Assembly (NCBI GenBank): GCA_014843695.1
Contig: CM026387.1
Coordinates: forward strand, 65,809,416 to 65,873,415
Direction: 5' to 3'
Length of the DNA stretch: 64,000 nucleotides
Origin: Archivesica marissinica
Taxonomy: Eukaryota > Mollusca > Bivalvia > Venerida > Vesicomyidae
Shown here one piece after another: positions 57,001 to 63,000 of the stretch. The notes under the pieces are model-generated. The model ran no database searches and was not told where the DNA came from. It saw nothing but the letters and a program-made list of their open reading frames with translations. The position numbers and the translations under genes were made by a program. The stretch's first letter is position 1; the number at the start of each line of letters is the position of its first letter.

Positions 57001-60000
57001 CGAACTCCGGGCCTTTCGCACATGAAGCGAACACGCTACCACTGAGCCATCAAGACTTCCACAAATTTGATTTAGGTGTGGCATGAAACTTTGTGGATGT
57101 CATGACAGCGCAGTGGTAGCGCGTTAGCTTCAGGTGCGAAAGTTCTAGCCTAGCTGTAACCGTTATGATTGTGCCCTTGGGCATGGCATTTAAATTGTAC
57201 ATTGCCTCTTCTCTCTCCATCGTGGTGATGGATTCCATCAGGAATGAGGTCTCTAGAGTGATTAATATAAAGTTTTAAGAACTTGTTTCGCAATTGAGCT
57301 AAAATAAATTTGTATTAACTAATTATGAAACTTGAGTTCAAGTTGTGTTCTATATAAATATTTTATATTTTGCCCCTTGTTTGAGTGGGAGTTATCCCCC
57401 TTTTACTGTAAAATATGTTTTTATGTGTGATGTAAAAAGGTTTCTCTGTTGTTCATCGGTAAAATGGTTAATTTGTGGCCATGTTGGGTAAAGTGGTTTC
57501 TCCATGATTGAGTGGGTAAAGTGGTTCATCCATGATCGAGTGGGTAAAGTGGTTTCTCCATAATTGAGTGGGTAGAGTGGTTCCTCCATGATTGAGTGGG
57601 TAGAGTGGTTCCTCCATGATTGAGTGAGTAAAGTGGTTCCTCCATCATTGAGTGGGTAGAGTGGTTCCTCCATGATTGAGTGGGTAAAGTGGTTCCATGA
57701 TTGAGTGAGTAGCGTTGTTCCTCCATGATTGAGTGGGTAGAGTGGTTCCTCCATGATTGAGTGGGTAGAGTGGTTCCTCCATGATCGAGTGGGTAAAGTG
57801 GTTCCTCCATGATTGAGTGGGTAAAGTGGTTCCTCCATGATTGAGTGGGTAGAGTGGTTCCTCCATGATTGAGTGAGTAAAGTGGTTCCTCCATGATTGA
57901 GTGAGTAAAGTTGTTCCTCCATGATTGAGTGAGTAAAGTGGTTCCTCCATGATTCAGTGGGTAAAGTGGTTCCTCCATGATTGAGTGGGTAAAGTGGTTC
58001 CTCCATGATTGAGTGGGTAGAGTGGTTCCTCCATGATTGAGTGAGTAAAGTGGTTCCTCCATCATTGAGTGGGTAGAGTGGTTCCTCCATGATTGAGTGG
58101 GTAAAGTGGTTCCATGATTGAGTGAGTAGCGTTGTTCCTCCATGATTGAGTGGGTAGAGTGGTTCCTCCATGATTGAGTGGGTAGAGTGGTTCCTCCATG
58201 ATCGAGTGGGTAAAGTGGTTCCTCCATGATTGAGTGGGTATAGTGGTTCCTCCATGATTGAGTGGGTAGAGTGGTTCCTCCATGATTGAGTGGGTAGAGT
58301 GGTTCCTCCATGATCGAGTGAGTAAAGTGGTTCCTCCATGATCGAGTGGGTAAAGTGGTTCCATGATTGAGTGAGTAGCGTTGTTCCTCCATGATTGAGT
58401 GAGTAAAGTGGTTCCTCCATGATTGAGTGGGTAGAGTGGTTCCTCCATGATCGAGTGAGTAAAGTGGTTCCTCCATCATTGAGTGGGTAAAGTGGTTCCT
58501 CCATGATTGAGTGGGTAAAGTGGTTCCTCCATGATTGAGTGGGTAAAGTGGTTCCTCCATGATTGAGTGGGTAGAGTGGTTCCTCCATCATTGAGTGGGT
58601 AGAGTGGTTCCTCCATGATTGAGTGGGTAGAGTGGTTCCTCCATGATTGAGTGGGTAAAGTGGTTCCATGATTGAGTGAGTAGCGTTGTTCCTCCATGAT
58701 TGAGTGGGTACAGTGGTTCCTCCATGATTGAGTGGGTAGAGTGGTTCCTCCATGATCGAGTGGGTACAGTGGTTCCTCCATGATTGAGTGGTTCCTCCAT
58801 GATTGAGTGGGTAAAGTGGTTCCTCCATGATTGAGTGGTTCCTCCATGATTGAGTGGGTAAAGTGGTTCCTCTATGATTGAGTGGGTAAAGTGGTTCCTC
58901 CATGATTGTGTGGGTAAAGTGGTTCCTCCATAATTGAGTGGGTAGAGTGGTTCCTCCGTGATCGAGTGGGTAAAGTGGTTCCTCCATTATTGAGTGGGTA
59001 AAGTGATTCCTCCATGATTGAGTGGGTAAAGTGGTTCCTCCATGATTGAGTGGGTAGAGTGGTTCCTCCATGATTGAGTGAGTAAAGTGGTTCCTCCATC
59101 ATTGAGTGGGTAAAGTGGTTCCTCCATGATTGAGTGAGTAAAGTGGTTCCTCCATGATTGAGTGAGTAAAGTGGTTCCTCCATGATTGAATGGTTCCTCC
59201 ATGATTGAGTGGTTCCTCCATGATTGAGTGGGTAAAGTGGTTCCCCCATGATTGAGTTGGTAAAGTGGTTCCTCCATGATTGAGTGAGTAAAGTGGTTCC
59301 TCCATGATTGAGTGAGTAAAGTTGTTCCTCCATGATTGAGTAAAGTGGTTCCTCCATGATTGAGTGGGTAAAGTGGTTCCTCCATGATTGAGTGGGTAAA
59401 GTGGTTCCTCCATGATTGAGTGAGTAAAGTGGTTCCTCCATGATTGAGTGGGTACAGTGGTTCCTCCATGATTGAGTGGGTAAAGTGGTTCCTCCATGAT
59501 TGAGTGGGTACAGTGGTTCCTCCATGATTGAGTGGGTAAAGTGGTTCCTCCATGATTGAGTGGGTAAAGTGGTTCCTCCATGATTGAGTGAGTAAAGTGG
59601 TTCCTCCATGATTGAGTGGGTACAGTGGTTCCTCCATGATTGAGTGGGTAAAGTGGTTCCTCCATGATTGAGTGGGTACAGTGGTTCCTCCATGATTGAG
59701 TGGGTAAAGTGGTTCCTCCATGATTGAGTGGGTAAAGTGGTTCCTCCATGATTGAGTGAGTAAAGTGGTTCCTCCATGATCGAGTTGGTAAAGTGGTTCC
59801 ATGATTGAGTGAGTAGCGTTGTTCCTCCATGATTGAGTGGGTAGAGTGGTTCCTCCATGATTGAGTGGGTAGAGTGGTTCCTCCATGATCGAGTGAGTAA
59901 AGTGGTTCCTCCATGATTGAGTGGGTAGAGTGGTTCCTCCATGATTGAGTGAGTAAAGTGGTTCCTCCATGATCGAGTGGGTAAAGTGGTTCCATGATTG

Positions 60001-63000
60001 AGTGAGTAGCGTTGTTCCTCCATGATTGAGTGGGTACAGTGGTTCCTCCATGATTGAGTGGGTAAAGTGGTTCCTCCATGATTGAGTGGGTAAAGTGGTT
60101 CCTCCATGATTGAGTGGGTAAAGTGGTTCCTCCATGATTGAGTGAGTAAAGTGGTTCCTCCATGATTGAGTGAGTAAAGTGGTTCCTCCATGATTTAATG
60201 GGTAAAGTGGTTCCTCCATGATTGAGTGAGTAAAGTGGTTCCTCCATGATTGAATGGTTCCTCCATGATTGAGTGGTTCCTCCATGATTGAGTAGGTAAA
60301 GTGGTTCCCCCATGATTGAGTGGGTAAAGTGGTTCCTCCATGATTGAGTGAGTAAAGTGGTTCCTCCATGATTGAGTGAGTAAAGTTGTTCCTCCATGAT
60401 TGAGTGAGTAAAGTGGTTCCTCCATGATTGAGTGAGTAAAGTGGTTCCTCCATGATTGAGTGAGTAAAGTTGTTCCTCCATGATTGAGTGAGAAAAGTGG
60501 TTCCTCCATGATTGAGTGGGTAAAGTGGTTCCTCCATGATTGAGTGGGTAAAGTGGTTCCTCCAAGATTGAGTGGGTAAAGTGGTTCCTCCATGATTGAG
60601 TGGGTAAAGTGGTTCCTCCATGATTGAGTGGGTAAAGTGGTTCCTCCATGATTGAGTGAGTAAAGTGGTTCCTCCATGATTGAGTGGGTAGAGTGGTTCC
60701 TCCATGATTGAGTGGGTAGAGTGGTTCTTCCATGATTGAGTGGGTAGAGTGGTTCCTCCATGGTCGAGTGAGTAAAGTGGTTCCTCCATGATCAAGTGGG
60801 TAAAGTGGTTCCATGATTGAGTGAGTAGCGTTGTTCCTCCATGATTGAGTGGGTAGAGTGGTTCCTCCATGATTGAGTGGGTAGAGTGGTTCCTCCATGA
60901 TCGAGTGAGTAAAGTGGTTCCTCCATCATTGAGTGGGTAAAGTGGTTCCTCCATGATTGAGTGGGTAAAGTGGTTCCTCCATGATCGAGTGGGTAAAGTG
61001 GTTCCTCCATGATTGAGTGGGTAGAGTGGTTCCTCCATCATTGAGTGGGTAGAGTGGTTCCTCCATGATTGAGTGGGTAGAGTGGTTCCTCCATGATTGA
61101 GTGAGTAAAGTGGTTCCTCCATCATTGGGTGGTTAGAGTGGTTCCTCCATGATTGAGTGGGTAAAGTGGTTCCATGATTGAGTGAGTAGCGTTGTTCCTC
61201 CATGATTGAGTGGGTAGAGTGGTTCCTCCATGATTGAGTGGGTAGAGTGGTTCCTCCATGATCGAGTGGGTAAAGTGGTTCCTCCATGATTGAGTGGGTA
61301 GAGTGGTTCCTCCATGATTGAGTGGGTAGAGTGGTTCCTCCATGATCGAGTGGGTAAAGTGGTTCCTCCATGATTGAGTGGGTAGAGTGGTTCCTCCATG
61401 ATTGAGTGGGTAGAGTGGTTCCTCCATGATCGAGTGAGTAAAGTGGTTCCTCCATGATCGAGTGGGTAAAGTGGTTCCATGATTGAGTGAGTAGCGTTGT
61501 TCCTCCATGATTGAGTGGGTAGAGTGGTTCCTCCATGATTGAGTGGGTAGAGTGGTTCCTCCATGATCGAGTGAGTAAAGTGGTTCCTCCATCATTGAGT
61601 GGGTAAAGTGGTTCCTCCATGATTGATTGAGTAAAGTGGTTCCTCCATGATCGAGTGGGTAAAGTGGTTCCTCCATGATTGAGTGGGTAGAGTTGTTCCT
61701 CCATGATTGAGTGGGTAGAGTGGTTCCTCCATGATTGAGTGGGTAGAGTGGTTCCTCCATGATTGAGTGGGTAAAGTGGTTCCATGATTGAGTGAGTAGC
61801 GTTGTTCCTCCATGATTGAGTGGGTAGAGTGGTTCCTCCATGATTGAGTGGGTAGAGTGGTTCCTCCATGCTCGAGTGGGTACAGTGGTTCCTCCATGAT
61901 TGAGTGGGTAAAGTGGTTCCTCCATGATTGAGTGGTTCCTCCATGATTGAGTGGGTAAAGTGGTTCCTCTATGATTGAGTGGGTAAAGTGGTTCCTCCAT
62001 GATTGAGTGGGTAAAGTGGTTCCTCCATAATTGAGTGGGTAGAGTGGTTCCTCCGTGATCGAGTGGGTAAAGTGGTTCCTCCATGATTGAGTGGGTAAAG
62101 TGGTTCCTCCATGATTGAGTGGGTAGAGTGGTTCCTCCATGATTGAGTGGGTAGAGTGGTTCCTCCATGATCGAGTGAGTAAAGTGGTTCCTCCATCATT
62201 GAGTGGGTGAAGTGGTTCCTCCATGATTGAGTGGGTAAAGTGGTTCCTCCATGATCGAGTGGGTAAAGTGGTTCCTCCATGATTGAGTGGGTAGAGTGGT
62301 TCCTCCATCATTGAGTGGGTAGAGTGGTTCCTCCATGATTGAGTGGGTAGAGTGGTTCCTCCATGATTGAGTGAGTAAAGTGGTTCCTCCATCATTGAGT
62401 GGGTAGAGTGGTTCCTCCATGATTGAGTGGGTAAAGTGGTTCCATGATTGAGTGAGTAGCGTTGTTCCTCCATGATTGAGTGGGTAGAGTGGTTCCTCCA
62501 TGATTGAGTGGGTAGAGTGGTTCCTCCATGATCGAGTGGGTAAAGTGGTTCCTCCATGATTGAGTGGGTAAAGTGGTTCCTCCATAATTGAGTGGGTAGA
62601 GTGGTTCCTCCATGATTGAGTGGGTAGAGTGGTTCCTCCATGATCGAGTGAGTACAGTGGTTCCTCCATGATTGAGTGGGTAGAGTGGTTCCTCCATGAT
62701 TGAGTGGGTAAAGTGGTTCCTCCATGATTGAGTGGGTAAAGTGGTTCCTCCATGGTTTAGCAGGTAAAGTGGTTCCTCCATGGTTGAGCAGGTAAAGTGG
62801 TTCCTCCATGGTTTAGCAGGTAAAGTGGTTCCTCCATGATTGAGTGGGTAGAGTGGTTCCTCCATGATTGAGTGGGTACAGTGGTTCCTCCATGGTTTAG
62901 CAGGTAAAGTGGTTACTCCATGGTTGAGCAGGTAAAGTGGTTCCTCCATGGTTTAGCAGGTAAAGTGGTTCCTCCATGGTTGAGTGGGTAAAGTGGTTCC

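Noticed and set aside
57392..62949. Minus-strand frames of up to 985 codons (MEEPLYPLNHGGTTLPTQSWRN-like)
   Set aside because: 28-bp array; ATG occurs in every unit, giving many nested false starts.
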